From an uncultured beta proteobacterium (lineage in GTDB: Bacteria > Pseudomonadota > Gammaproteobacteria > Burkholderiales > Burkholderiaceae_C): DNA of 6,201 bases. The stretch covers positions 1 to 6,201 of the forward strand of contig CAISIP010000357.1 of assembly GCA_903885415.1 (NCBI GenBank), given 5' to 3'. The translations under genes and the position numbers were made by a program. Below the pieces are notes generated by a model. The model was not told where the DNA came from. It saw only the letters and a program-made list of their open reading frames with translations, and did no database searches. Positions 6,144 to 6,201 of this stretch are shown here, in pieces. The first letter of the stretch is position 1; every line of letters starts with the position of its first letter.

Positions 6144-6201
6144 ATGACCGAGCCAAGCCATACCGCTACGACTTATCGTGCGGCGCGTGCCTTGCGCTGG
6201 A
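6144..6201 (+). CDS. Probable N-terminus of the LivM-type permease, cut by the window end
   Basis: An ATG at 6144, 34 bases after the livH stop, opens a frame that runs without a stop to the end of the window (19 codons). The peptide begins MTEPSH and ends in a basic stretch (RAARALRW), as expected just before a first membrane helix. No good Shine-Dalgarno site is visible. The LivM identity rests on the usual gene order binding protein - LivH - LivM; the fragment alone is too short for a family match. Confidence 0.5.
   Translation, partial: MTEPSHTATTYRAARALRW

Overview
The window is a high-GC stretch of a probable Gram-negative bacterium, most likely a proteobacterium. The evidence is GC-rich third codon positions, clear Shine-Dalgarno sites, four-base start/stop overlaps, and a solute-binding protein with a cleavable (non-lipoprotein) signal peptide. 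I cannot name a genus. All genes I can support lie on the + strand.

Left part (1-3705) is a compact catabolic block. It holds the 3' half of an HSL-type alpha/beta hydrolase, then a Type I Baeyer-Villiger monooxygenase (BVMO) whose start overlaps the hydrolase stop (ATGA). Two tandem short-chain dehydrogenases follow, about 72% identical to each other. Read as chemistry, the set spells alcohol -> ketone (SDR), ketone -> ester or lactone (BVMO), ester or lactone -> acid plus alcohol (hydrolase). This is the logic of known cyclopentanol/cyclohexanol (cpn, chn) pathways. The BVMO carries the active-site loop of the phenylacetone/steroid monooxygenase type rather than that of cyclohexanone monooxygenase, so a bulkier ketone is possible.

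Middle (3706-3930) is the only real intergenic region. Its core is an AT-rich island (about 22% GC over 3781-3830 by hand count) with a candidate extended -10 promoter, a perfect 12-bp palindrome and a second inverted repeat. It looks like the control region of the genes to its right. A 28-codon ORF with a Shine-Dalgarno site also lies here, with low confidence.

Right part (3931-6201) begins a branched-chain-amino-acid-type (HAAT/Liv) ABC importer: a periplasmic binding protein, a LivH-type permease, and the first codons of what is probably the LivM-type permease, cut by the window end. ATPase genes are expected beyond the window. Next to the catabolic block, this importer may carry the pathway substrate or an acid derived from it instead of an amino acid. 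That is inference from position only.

I see no RNA gene, insertion sequence, CRISPR array, attachment site or convincing intrinsic terminator. The components belong to known families. The points worth a second look are the combination of genes, the paired dehydrogenases and the AT-rich control region.
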